From contig NZ_MPDM01000001.1 of the NCBI RefSeq assembly GCF_001936115.1, positions 62,001 to 126,000 of the forward strand: a stretch of DNA of 64,000 bases. Reading direction: 5' to 3'. Each line of letters begins with the position of its first letter. The first letter of the stretch is position 1. The notes beneath the pieces are model-generated. The model did not search any database. It was not told the origin of the DNA and worked only from the letters and a program-made list of their open reading frames with translations. Source of the stretch: Boudabousia marimammalium. GTDB lineage: Bacteria; Actinomycetota; Actinomycetes; Actinomycetales; Actinomycetaceae. Below are positions 1 to 8,194 of the stretch, one piece after another. Both the position numbers and the translations under genes were made by a program.

Positions 1-130
1 TGCTCCTTAACATCTTGCTCCCCAGTGTACTCCGGTTGTCTGACGACAGTAAGGGTTTGGGTGTTCTGCTTTCTGAGCGGTGTGCGCATGCGAGGCTTGT
101 GGCTGTGTTTTCCAGTGCTTTGCATGTAGT

Positions 131-290
131 GGTTTTGTGTGGCAAAATGCCACACAATTTCAATACTGTGTGCAAAAAAGCCAAAAATTGGCCAAATTCG
201 GGCGAAATTTGGTCTTTTCCCACACACAAACGGAATTGTGTGGCATTAGCCCACACATCTTCGACTCGACTCGGTAGTTTCTCACACAAC
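131..290 (+). repeat. Hairpin-flanked intergenic repeat, family 1, copy A
   Basis: About 160 bp in front of the DUF559 gene. Each end carries an inverted repeat with a 7-base spacer: TTGTGTGG at 135-142 with CCACACAA at 150-157, and TTGTGTGG at 236-243 with CCACACA at 251-257. The core between them contains GCCAAATTCGGGC-like DNA. The same layout recurs at 1674-1834 and, inverted, at 6868-7022. Reading frames cross it on both strands but are explained by the repeat, so no protein is called. The rest of 1-563 shows no gene. Confidence 0.8.
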
Positions 291-563
291 ATCGTCACAC
301 TGGCAGTCGCAGCAGCCAGAAACAGTGCAAATATCTGGCCAAAACACCGCCAGCACAAGCAGAAGTAACATAAACACCACCGGCACAGCTATAAACACAA
401 CACAGTCACAACACCGACATAATCGAATCTGAGGATGCGGCGACGCCAACGACCTGCAACTCTGGCGACACCCCTCCCTCGGCAAGAAATCCACAGGAAA
501 GTTATCCACAACGCAACAGAATCTTGCTAGCCAAACAGAGGCAACACGCGACACAGTAACTAC

Positions 564-1589
564 ATGATCGACATTTCAAACACATCACTCGCAGCCGCAC
601 GAGAACTCCCACGCCAAGAACTACGGAAAGTACGCCAAGCAGGGAAGCCTGGCCAGCAGGCCCGCTGGAAACAACTACGCCATGGCTTCTACATCCAAAA
701 CCGACCAGACACCTCAAAACACCAGTGCAATCAGACTGTGTCTCTGGCACGGATCATCGCGGAATCCGCACTGAACCACGACGCAGTCTTTACCCTAGAA
801 TCGGCGGCGCTGCTACACGGATACATGATTCGAGATGGGGTGCCACCAGTCTGCATCGCAAAACATCCCAACCAAAACCGGCACGCACACACCTACCCTG
901 CAGTTAGCCTCGGAGAATTCCAAGTGCCAGCGGCCACCACCCAAATCAGCTCCAGTACGACGCAATTCGAAACCATGCAAATCAGCGGTATACCAGTGCT
1001 TACCCCAGTTGACTTAATCTGCATGATGATGAGGAAAAGAGACCCTCTCACTGCAATGATTACGGTAGACCATGCTTGCGCTGAGCTTTGCGCCGCAGAC
1101 CCTATTCGACGGCAGGAAACTGAAACTGAGTTCGTCAAGCTACAGGATTCGGTGCGGGAGCGATTAACGGAAATGCGCGGCCAGCACGGCTGCAAGCAAG
1201 CTCTCAAGCTGGTGGAGCTGATGACTCCCTGGGTGCAATCACCGCTGGAGACACGGTTCCGTCTGATCGCTGCGGCCTATGGTTTCCCCACGCCGATTCT
1301 GCAATACGAGGTTTTTAACGAAGGCTCTGTATTTTATGTCGACGCATTCTTCCCGCAGCAGCGGCTAGCGATTGAGCTTGATGGACTGGCAAAATACAAC
1401 AATGACATCGACGTCCTCCGTAAAGAAAAACGGCGCGAGAGACATCTGCTGGATCAACGGATGCAAATCGAACGTTTTTCCTTCCGGGAGCTTACCCGTC
1501 CGGCACAAATTGCCCGTACGTTGGGAGCCCGAATCCCAGACTGTTCTGCCACCGTGCCGGTACACCAGTTTTTATTGGAGAATTGGTAG
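564..1589 (+). CDS. AbiEi-like N-terminus / DUF559 endonuclease-fold protein
   Basis: 341 residues. The C-terminal ~100 residues carry the DUF559 (Vsr/MTES-like endonuclease fold) signature: a hydrophobic strand ending in YVDAFFPQQRLAIELDG followed by a basic helix (RKEKRRERHLLDQR). The N-terminal half resembles the winged-helix and following region of 'type IV toxin-antitoxin AbiEi family' antitoxin-like proteins (AAARELPRQELRKVRQAG, then a WKQLRHGFYI strand). Proteins of this architecture are common in actinobacteria and usually stand alone; their biochemical role is not established. No AbiEii-type nucleotidyltransferase partner lies next to it. It is flanked on both sides by copies of the family 1 intergenic repeat. 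The ATG start fits the AbiEi-like alignment, but no strong ribosome-binding site is evident. Confidence 0.75.
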   Translation: MIDISNTSLAAARELPRQELRKVRQAGKPGQQARWKQLRHGFYIQNRPDTSKHQCNQTVSLARIIAESALNHDAVFTLESAALLHGYMIRDGVPPVCIAKHPNQNRHAHTYPAVSLGEFQVPAATTQISSSTTQFETMQISGIPVLTPVDLICMMMRKRDPLTAMITVDHACAELCAADPIRRQETETEFVKLQDSVRERLTEMRGQHGCKQALKLVELMTPWVQSPLETRFRLIAAAYGFPTPILQYEVFNEGSVFYVDAFFPQQRLAIELDGLAKYNNDIDVLRKEKRRERHLLDQRMQIERFSFRELTRPAQIARTLGARIPDCSATVPVHQFLLENW

Positions 1590-1673
1590 GGGACGAGGGC
1601 GAGTTGTCAGTAGCTTTGATGGAACGCTGTTGCTGCGCGCTGGCCGTCACTGAAGACTACCTCCCTACCTACG

Positions 1674-1834
1674 ATGTTGTGTGCAAAAAAGCCACTTCCG
1701 CCCGGTTTTGTGTGGCAAAATCCCACACAATTCCAATACTGTGTGCAAAAAAGCCAAAAAATGGCCAAATTCGGGCAAAATTTGGTCTTTTCCCACACAA
1801 AAACAGAATTGTGTGGCATTCGTCCACACAATTC
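1674..1834 (+). repeat. Hairpin-flanked intergenic repeat, family 1, copy B
   Basis: The best-preserved copy. Left hairpin: TTGTGTGG (1708-1715), 7-base spacer, CCACACAA (1723-1730). Right hairpin: GAATTGTGTGG (1806-1816), 7-base spacer, CCACACAATTC (1824-1834), a perfect 11-bp inverted repeat. The core is close to copy A base for base (about nine of ten positions by eye). An extra truncated unit (GTGTGCAAAAAAGCC) precedes it at about 1680. It fills most of the gap between the DUF559 gene and the metal transporter operon. Confidence 0.85.
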
Positions 1835-1896
1835 CGGCGGGGGAATGGGGTTGGGCGGTTTGCAGTTGATTTCACATTCCCCCACTCGCGCCGGTA

Positions 1897-1915
1897 AATG
1901 AGAACGTATATCATT
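1897..1915 (+). promoter_or_regulatory. Candidate metalloregulator (Zur-like) operator
   Basis: AATGA, nine bases, then TCATT forms an imperfect AT-rich dyad about 40 bp upstream of the metal transporter operon. Zur-type repressors of actinobacteria bind AT-rich dyads of similar size, and zinc/manganese uptake operons are their usual targets. Assignment to Zur rather than a manganese or iron regulator is inference from context. Confidence 0.3.
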
Positions 1916-1954
1916 AAGGGGTAACTGGGTAAGGAAAATGCTAAGGAGAGCGGC

Positions 1955-3847
1955 ATGGGACACAGCAAAGCTCGCGGCAAGGACCGCAGGCTTGAACTCA
2001 CCATGCAATCCCGTAGCCGCAATGTCCGCAGCCGCACGCCCAAGCCCACCATGCAATCCCGCAGCCGCAACATCCGCAACCGTACGCCCAAGCTCACCGC
2101 ACTCTCCCTCGTCCTCGGCGCCAGCCTGACCCTTAGCGCCTGCACACCCTCAGCCCCCGCCATCGACCCAACCCGGACCAACCCGGACGGCACGCATCAC
2201 GTACAGGTCGTAGCTTCCACCGGCATTATTGCCGACCTAGCCCGCAACGTAGCCGGCGACCGGGCGACCGTCACGCCACTGGTCCCCGAGGGCGCCGACC
2301 CGCACTCCTATGAGCCAACACTGCGCGACATCCGCTCCATTGTTTACGCGGACGCCGCCTTCACCAACTATGTGATGCTGGAAGAACACAGCCTCATTAA
2401 AGCGATCGACGCTAACCTGCCGGAAACCTCGGAGAACGTCGCACTGGCGGAGGACGCCGCCCGCTACTCCGCGGAAATCATCCCGCTGGTAGAGGACGCC
2501 TCACTGGACACCATTTGGCTGGGACTACGAGTGCGCGGAAACGGCAAAGCATACGGGGCGAACCGCTCCTCCGAAGCGACCATCAAAGCCACCGGCATGC
2601 GCGGACCCGGCATCCTGGCCGGCTACCTGACCGGCTCCTTCGGGAAGCCCGACATTTACTTCAACTCCGGCGACGGGATTGATCCGACCGACGACTCGGT
2701 GGCGCTCCCCCTCGACGCTCACACGCACGTGTCCTGGGCTTTCGACAAGCCCGGCATCTACCAGCTAGACCTGCAGGCCACCTTAAACCCTGACCAGAAC
2801 GCCTCCAACACGGTCGGTTCGGGCAGCAAGCGAGCCATTCCCTCCGGTGAAACCACCCTCACTTTTGCGGTTGGCGTGGACCCGCACTCGCTGCCGGGCG
2901 CCGACCAGAAACAGATCCTGGACGCCGGACACGCAGACATCACCGCCGACATTGACACCGGAAAGTTCTCACTGTTCGCTGACCCGAAAGGCGGCGGCGA
3001 ATACACGCAGAAAGACATTGACCCGGCGAACGCCATCATTGAAGTGCCCAGCAAGGCGCTGCAGGCGATCCCTCCCGGGCCGGAGTTCAGATTCCTCGGC
3101 AAAGCCGGACAGCAGATTTACCTGCTACCGCAGGCCGTCCTCGGTAAGCATGTGCACGGCGAGATTGACCCGCACCTGTGGCATGATGTCCGCAACGCCA
3201 AAGCCTACGTCAAATCAATCCGTGACACGCTCAGCAAAATCGACCCGCAAGGCGCCCATATTTATGCGCAAAATACCGCGAATTATTTAGCCAAACTGGA
3301 CGCCACCGACGCTTTCGTTCGCAAAACCATTCACGAGGTGCCGCCCGCGAAGCGCACCCTCGTCACCACGCACGACGCCTACGGTTACTTGGCGCACGCT
3401 TACGGCCTGAAGGTCGTCGGCTTCATCACGCCGAACCCCGGCACGGAGCCGTCCGTCGCACAGCGCGTCAAACTGGCCCGCACCATGGCGGACTTGGGGG
3501 TGAAAGCGGTTTTCGCGGAGCCATATTTGGCGACCCGCAACCAGGAGTTGCAGCAGGTCGCGCATGACGCGGGCGCCGCCGTCTGCCCCATCTACTCTGA
3601 CAGTTTCGACCCCACCGTCAACACGTACATTGACATGATGCGTTTCAACGCGACCTCCATCCGCACCTGCCTGGGCGACGCCCAGCCGTGGACCGGCCCG
3701 GAGCCGACGCCTGAACACTCGCACGGGCACTCGCACGGGGATTCCGGGGCACACATGGAGGGGGCCGAGGACGAGGATGCGCACCAGCACACCGACGGCC
3801 ACAGCGCCACCCCAGACCATGGCCACTCAGACACTCACCAGCATTAA
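1955..3847 (+). CDS. Anchored repeat-type ABC transporter, metal-binding lipoprotein
   Basis: 630-residue ZnuA/TroA-like solute-binding protein (TIGR03772-like) for a divalent metal, probably zinc or manganese. A lipobox with Cys63 (LSAC) follows an unusually long basic N-terminus that holds a tandem duplication of about 16 residues (MQSRSRN). The ZnuA fold is split: the N-half (about residues 70-165) has VPEGADPHSYEP, an inserted 'choice-of-anchor M'/P_ac_wall_RPT domain (about 175-300, key segment LDAHTHVSWAFDKPGIY) follows, and the C-half supplies the remaining ligands (EIDPHLWHD, TTHDAYGYLAHAYGL, YSDSFD). The last ~40 residues are a His-rich tail (HSHGHSHG and more), as in many zinc carriers. 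AAGGAG six bases before the ATG fixes the start. First gene of a four-gene operon. Confidence 0.92.
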   Translation: MGHSKARGKDRRLELTMQSRSRNVRSRTPKPTMQSRSRNIRNRTPKLTALSLVLGASLTLSACTPSAPAIDPTRTNPDGTHHVQVVASTGIIADLARNVAGDRATVTPLVPEGADPHSYEPTLRDIRSIVYADAAFTNYVMLEEHSLIKAIDANLPETSENVALAEDAARYSAEIIPLVEDASLDTIWLGLRVRGNGKAYGANRSSEATIKATGMRGPGILAGYLTGSFGKPDIYFNSGDGIDPTDDSVALPLDAHTHVSWAFDKPGIYQLDLQATLNPDQNASNTVGSGSKRAIPSGETTLTFAVGVDPHSLPGADQKQILDAGHADITADIDTGKFSLFADPKGGGEYTQKDIDPANAIIEVPSKALQAIPPGPEFRFLGKAGQQIYLLPQAVLGKHVHGEIDPHLWHDVRNAKAYVKSIRDTLSKIDPQGAHIYAQNTANYLAKLDATDAFVRKTIHEVPPAKRTLVTTHDAYGYLAHAYGLKVVGFITPNPGTEPSVAQRVKLARTMADLGVKAVFAEPYLATRNQELQQVAHDAGAAVCPIYSDSFDPTVNTYIDMMRFNATSIRTCLGDAQPWTGPEPTPEHSHGHSHGDSGAHMEGAEDEDAHQHTDGHSATPDHGHSDTHQH

Positions 3848-3865
3848 GGACTTTAGGCAGAAAGA

Positions 3866-5053
3866 ATGATTATGAAGCAGCTCTCCACCACGCAAACGAA
3901 TCCGCGGCCAGCCAGCCGCTGGCTCAAAATAGCGGCCGCCACCGCTGCGGCTTTCAGCTTTTTCACTGCCGGCCTGCTGACCGGCGCTCCCTCGGCCTCG
4001 GCTGATGAACTGGATCAGGTAGTGGGCGAGAATGAAACCCTCAGCCATGACCGCGCCGAAATCAGGGAAGGCCACATGGACATTGGCCCGCGCATCATTG
4101 ACGGGCAGTGGATGCTGGCGGTGCGTGACGACTCTAAGGACACGCCGGCGTGGCGGCTGCCGAAGGACGTGATTTTCCGGGTCGGTGACCAGTCGATTCT
4201 GCAGGTCCCGGACTCGGGCGCCTACGATTTTACGGGCGCGAAAGCCGGCGAGAACGCCTACGTGATCCCGCAGTCGCAGCTGCCGGGCGTGCCCTGGCTG
4301 GGCTGGAATACGCAGGCGCCGGAGGTGACGAAGCAGATCGCGCGCGGCATTAATCTGACCTTCCTGGGCGCGCAAGGCCCCGGCAACCTGAACGTCTTCT
4401 TGGAGTCCGGTAACTTCTCTGAGCCGACCCAACTGTGGGATGCCCGCAAGTCAGAGCCGCAACCCATCTGGGTGGATCTGCACACGCACACGCACGCCAC
4501 CTGGGTGTTCACCAAGCCGGGCATTTACGCGGTCGCGCTGAACGTATCCGCTACCGGCAATGACGGCAAGAATCACTCTTCCACCTCCGTGTTCCGTTTC
4601 GCGGTCGGTGACCAGGCTTCCGCCGAGGAGGCTTTCAACACGCAATGGCAAGGTGAGATTCCTTCCGCCGAGGGCGTGAAGTCGGCGCTAGCCGGAGGCT
4701 CTGACGCTGCCGCCCCGGTCGCTACCGCTGAGCCGACCGCTACCACGCCGGCCGGCACTATGGAGCCGGTCACCACCCCGGAAGTGGTGGCTAATCAGCC
4801 GGCCAGCGGCGGCCTGAGCATGGGTGCACTAATCGCCATTATTGGCGGCGCCCTAGTGCTGATTGGCGGCGTTGTTTTCTTCGTGATGCGCCGCAATCAG
4901 GCAGCGAAGCGGGCTGCCGAAGCCGCGGTTTCCGCCACCCCGGCGGGTAGCGTGGAGACGTCCTCGGCCCCCTCGTCCCCGGCCTCCCCAAGCAACCACA
5001 ACGCCCCGAGCGCCCCGAAACGAAGCCAGCAAAACGACGGTGATTCCCTGTGA
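3866..5053 (+). CDS. Surface-anchored 'choice-of-anchor M' protein of the metal ABC operon
   Basis: 395 residues, matching the ABC-transporter-associated repeat proteins (TIGR03773/TIGR03769 type) found with this transporter class. Signal peptide (about residues 18-48, ending SASA), one P_ac_wall_RPT domain (about 60-240) with the hallmark DLHTHTHATWVFTKPGIY, an Ala/Thr/Pro stalk, and a C-terminal membrane helix (GALIAIIGGALVLIGGVVFF) followed by a basic/Ser-rich cytoplasmic tail instead of an LPXTG sorting signal. The His cluster suggests it presents metal to the adjacent lipoprotein, which carries a copy of the same domain. ATG at 3866 and at 3872 are both possible starts. The last codon overlaps the next gene (GTGA). 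Confidence 0.88.
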   Translation: MIMKQLSTTQTNPRPASRWLKIAAATAAAFSFFTAGLLTGAPSASADELDQVVGENETLSHDRAEIREGHMDIGPRIIDGQWMLAVRDDSKDTPAWRLPKDVIFRVGDQSILQVPDSGAYDFTGAKAGENAYVIPQSQLPGVPWLGWNTQAPEVTKQIARGINLTFLGAQGPGNLNVFLESGNFSEPTQLWDARKSEPQPIWVDLHTHTHATWVFTKPGIYAVALNVSATGNDGKNHSSTSVFRFAVGDQASAEEAFNTQWQGEIPSAEGVKSALAGGSDAAAPVATAEPTATTPAGTMEPVTTPEVVANQPASGGLSMGALIAIIGGALVLIGGVVFFVMRRNQAAKRAAEAAVSATPAGSVETSSAPSSPASPSNHNAPSAPKRSQQNDGDSL

Positions 5054-5796
5054 CTGAGCCGGTTTTAGAGATTCGCGGGCTGAACGTCAGCCTGTCCGGG
5101 CGGCGGATTCTACGCGACGTTGACCTGACCTGCGAGAAGGGTGAACTGCTGGGTCTGCTGGGCCCAAACGGCGCCGGCAAAACCACGATGCTGCGCACCA
5201 TGATGGGGCTGGTCATGCCGACCGCCGGCAGCATCAAAGTCCAGGGCATGACCGGTAAAAAAGCGGCCGACCTGATCGGGTATGTGCCGCAACGGCAAGA
5301 CATTGCGTGGGAGTTCCCGGTGACGGTCGCGCAGCTGGTGATGACGGGCCGAGGGCGCCGCATCGGCTGGCTCCGCAGCGCCAAAACTGAGGACTGGCAG
5401 GCGGTTTTCTCCGCCCTTGAGCAGGTGCAGATGCGCGCTTACGCGGACCGTCCCATCGCGGAGCTTTCCGGCGGGCAAAGGCAGCGCATTCTGATTGCGC
5501 GCGCCCTGGTGAACTCGCCGGCGCTGCTGGTGCTGGATGAGCCGTTCACCGGCCTGGACATGCCGACGCAGGAACTGCTTTCCGCACTCTTTAGGCAGCT
5601 TACCGAGGGCGGCACCAGCCTGCTGATGACCACTCACGACTTGACGCACGCAATGGTGATTTGTGATCGGGTGGCTTTGTTGAATCGGGCGATTGTGGCC
5701 GAGGGCGCGCCGTCGGCGCTACGTGACCCGCAAGTCTGGATGGATACTTTCCGAGTTTCCGCGGCCAGCCCGCTACTTAAACAGTTAGGGATCTAA
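5050..5796 (+). CDS. Anchored repeat-type ABC transporter, ATP-binding subunit
   Basis: 248-residue ABC ATPase (TIGR03771-like, ZnuC/MntB group). Walker A GPNGAGKTT (about residues 38-46), Q-loop region VPQRQDIAWEFP, signature ELSGGQRQR, Walker B LLVLDEP and switch histidine in TTHDLTH are all intact. It powers import through the permease encoded next. The GTG start overlaps the preceding stop codon by four bases (GTGA), so translation is probably coupled; the stop TAA shares its last base with the permease ATG. Confidence 0.95.
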   Translation: MTEPVLEIRGLNVSLSGRRILRDVDLTCEKGELLGLLGPNGAGKTTMLRTMMGLVMPTAGSIKVQGMTGKKAADLIGYVPQRQDIAWEFPVTVAQLVMTGRGRRIGWLRSAKTEDWQAVFSALEQVQMRAYADRPIAELSGGQRQRILIARALVNSPALLVLDEPFTGLDMPTQELLSALFRQLTEGGTSLLMTTHDLTHAMVICDRVALLNRAIVAEGAPSALRDPQVWMDTFRVSAASPLLKQLGI

Positions 5797-6716
5797 TGCT
5801 GACACCAATTGATTTCATTCGTGACCTGATGAACCCGATGCTGGCGTTCTTGCCGCGAGCCCTAATTGTGGCGATTTTGGCCGCCATTATTTGCGGCATC
5901 ATTGGTGCGCACGTGGTTTTGCGTGGCATGGCTTTCATTGGTGACGCGGTCGCTCACTCTGTGTTCCCGGGCCTGGCGGTCGCTTTCTTGCTGCAGGGCT
6001 CACTGGTGCTGGGCGGTTTGACTGCGGGCGCGGTCACTGCCGTTCTGGTGGCGTTGTTTAGTCAGAATCGTCGCATCAAAGAAGACACCATTATTGGTAT
6101 TTTCTTTGCTGCCGCTTTCGCTTTCGGTCTGGTTATCATGTCGCTGTCGCCCGGCTATTCTGGGTCTTTGCAGAGCTTCCTGTTTGGCTCCATCACTGGT
6201 GTGAGCGTGAACGACATTATTACCGTTTCGGTGGCGGGCCTGATTGTGATTGCTTTGACTCTGATGTTTAACAAGGAGCTGGTCGCGGTTTCTTTGGACC
6301 GCGATATGGCGCATGTGCAGCGGCTACCGGTTTTGGCTTTAGATATTTTGCTGTACTTCATGGTGACTATTGCGGTGGTCATGTCGATTCAGACGATTGG
6401 TAACGTGCTGGTGATTGCGCTGCTAGTCACGCCTGCGGCGACGGCCCGCCTGCTTACTGACCGGCTGGCTCCGATGATGATGCTGTCCGCCAGCTTGGGG
6501 GCTTTGTCCGCCCTGGTGGGCGTGTACTTGTCTTGGTCTTTCAACATTCCGACCGGCGCCACCATTGTTTTGACCGCTACCGTGATTTTCTTGGTGACTT
6601 GGTTGTTGGCGCCGAAGCATGGCCTGCTGGTGACCCGCCTGCGGGGCGGCGTCCGCATCGCCGGCGCGGACCGGGAAGACACCGAGTGGGAGCAGGCTCC
6701 GGCGGTGTCCGCGTAG
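5796..6716 (+). CDS. Anchored repeat-type ABC transporter, permease subunit
   Basis: 306-residue ABC-3 (ZnuB/TroC) family permease with about eight membrane helices. Early helices follow FLPRALIVAILAAIICG, and the family-typical RGMAFIGDAVAHSVFPG loop that contacts the ATPase follows at about residues 43-60. It is the last gene of the operon lipoprotein / anchored protein / ATPase / permease, matching TIGR03770. Length and order fit the family; no lesion seen. Confidence 0.95.
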   Translation: MLTPIDFIRDLMNPMLAFLPRALIVAILAAIICGIIGAHVVLRGMAFIGDAVAHSVFPGLAVAFLLQGSLVLGGLTAGAVTAVLVALFSQNRRIKEDTIIGIFFAAAFAFGLVIMSLSPGYSGSLQSFLFGSITGVSVNDIITVSVAGLIVIALTLMFNKELVAVSLDRDMAHVQRLPVLALDILLYFMVTIAVVMSIQTIGNVLVIALLVTPAATARLLTDRLAPMMMLSASLGALSALVGVYLSWSFNIPTGATIVLTATVIFLVTWLLAPKHGLLVTRLRGGVRIAGADREDTEWEQAPAVSA

Positions 6717-6867
6717 GTGCGATTGAGTCACAGCACTGGGGGTCGATGTGACGGTGGAGGGCACTGCGCTAGCCGTGTAGGTTGCCACGCCAGCCGTGTA
6801 GGCTGCGCTGGCGTTGGCCGCTGAGTCCGCGTTGTCACCACGCCACCCGCTTAAATTGCGCCACTAC

Positions 6868-7022
6868 CCTTGGCAAAATCGCACACATTATTGTTTGTGT
6901 GTGGGAAAAAGCCAAAATTAGGCCAAATTTGGGCGTTTTTTGGCTTTTTCGCACACAGTATCGAAACTGTGTGGCATTAGTCCACACAAAAACCGTCTAA
7001 TTCTGGCAGTTTCTCACACAAT
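6868..7022 (-). repeat. Hairpin-flanked intergenic repeat, family 1, copy C (inverted)
   Basis: Same element as copies A and B in opposite orientation. CTGTGTGG-CATTAGT-CCACACAA at 6968-6989 is one end hairpin; GCCAAAATTAGGCCAAATTTGGGC forms part of the core in shorter segments (for example GGCCAAATTTGGGC); a tail GTTTCTCACACAA (7010-7022) is also found at the end of copy A. It lies in the convergent gap between the transporter permease and the glycosyltransferase. Confidence 0.8.
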
Positions 7023-7151
7023 TCCCACAATACGCGGCCGGTGGCGGAGATGGATTGGCTGCGCAGATGGGTTAGTGACGCAGATGGATGGGTAGCGGGC
7101 TGCGCAGGTGGGGCGGGTGGACGGCCAGACTCACCGACTGTGACCATTACA

Positions 7152-7263
7152 AACAATTGTGCACCTTGCACAGTGCACAATTGTTACTAAGGTGCACACT
7201 CGCCGTGAGCGGATGAGTGGACTAGGTGAAACAGTGCACAATTGTTACTAAGGTGCACACTCG
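7152..7263 (+). repeat. Palindrome plus 32-bp direct repeat
   Basis: A 32-base string beginning CAGTGCACAATTG occurs exactly twice, at 7171-7202 and 7232-7263 (period 61). In addition AACAATTGTGCAC (7152-7164) pairs perfectly with GTGCACAATTGTT (7173-7185) across an 8-base spacer, giving a 13-bp stem. Each repeat ends in GGTGCACACTCG. It sits between two convergent genes, so a simple promoter role is unlikely; a protein-binding array, a processed transcript end or a recombination site are possible. Confidence 0.85.
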
Positions 7264-7293
7264 ACGAAGGTGTGCGGCGGCAGGGCTGACAGC

Positions 7294-8112
7294 TCAGCGG
7301 CCGCCGCCCACAGCGGTGCCAGCACCCGGCAGGCCCCCAACCACGTAGGGCTCGTAAGGCTTCTGACTGCGCGCAGCGTCACGGAACTCCCGAGACCGCA
7401 AAGTCCGGCCCGTCAAACGATGCCCCCACATTGCCAGCATCACGTCCTTGTACTGGCTCAGGCGGTGAATCCGATCCGTTGACTCGCTGTTCAAATGCTG
7501 GAACTCCGTCTCCACCTCCACGACGGAAAAACCCTGCACCAGCAGGTCGATGGTCATGCCGACCTCTACGCCCCAGCCGCGACTGAACGGCAGAACCTTC
7601 TGCGCTGACTCCCATGACAGGCACCGCTGACCAGACAGGGGGTTGCGGGGACGCCAACCGGTCGCCGCCGCAATATTACGGCGCGCTAGTCGGGACACGA
7701 AGCCTCGGCCACCAGAGGTCACCTCACGGGGCGTATCGCCAATCGCCATGCCTACGCCACCACCGCGGACTGTGTTAATCAGTTTGATTGCTTCCAGCGC
7801 GGACTCGCCCACGTCGGCGTCCATGAACAGGACTGAACGCCCTCGTCCTTCCTCCGGGTCACGCATCGCGGCGACCTTCAGCCCGGTCTCCATTGCGGAA
7901 GCTTTCCCCCGGTTCACGGCATGCCGAACCACGACGGCACCGGCGGCCCGGGCACGATCTTGCGTGTCATCCGTGGAGCCGTCATCGACCACAATAATGA
8001 GGTCCGTGCCCGGCAGAATATGGCATGCGCGCACCGTAGTCGCGATCACCGTGCCCTCGTTGTAGGCGGGGATTACGACCGCGACCTGTTGCGAATAGTC
8101 AATCGTGTTCAT
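7294..8112 (-). CDS. Glycosyltransferase family 2
   Basis: 272 residues from the ATG at 8112 (a GTG at 8166 would add 18 residues with no family match). GT-A fold: VAVVIPAYNEG at the N-terminus, VVDDGSTDDT (nucleotide binding), and the DXD-like metal site MDADVG at about residue 100. The following acceptor region contains NPLSGQRC. It probably transfers a nucleotide-activated sugar to a cell-envelope acceptor; the substrate cannot be told. The DUF5926 gene lies 82 bp upstream on the same strand, a pairing I recall from other actinobacteria. The stretch upstream of the ATG contains the recurrent CCGAGGACGAGGG string (8130-8142). Confidence 0.88.
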   Translation of the reverse strand: MNTIDYSQQVAVVIPAYNEGTVIATTVRACHILPGTDLIIVVDDGSTDDTQDRARAAGAVVVRHAVNRGKASAMETGLKVAAMRDPEEGRGRSVLFMDADVGESALEAIKLINTVRGGGVGMAIGDTPREVTSGGRGFVSRLARRNIAAATGWRPRNPLSGQRCLSWESAQKVLPFSRGWGVEVGMTIDLLVQGFSVVEVETEFQHLNSESTDRIHRLSQYKDVMLAMWGHRLTGRTLRSREFRDAARSQKPYEPYVVGGLPGAGTAVGGGR

Positions 8113-8194
8113 GATGGTGGGGTTCAGGTCCGAGGACGAGGGTGAACGGCAATCAGCCGCCCCCACAGGCGCGGAACGCTAAACCGGCTGGACC

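Noticed and set aside
15-368. A 117-codon open frame and its neighbours over 15-368
   Set aside because: They are produced by the family 1 repeat. The same peptide string appears at each copy on whichever strand fits, without ribosome sites.
502-510. TTATCCACA, a perfect DnaA-box match
   Set aside because: A single box without further boxes, an AT-rich unwinding region or dnaA/dnaN nearby is not evidence of a replication origin.
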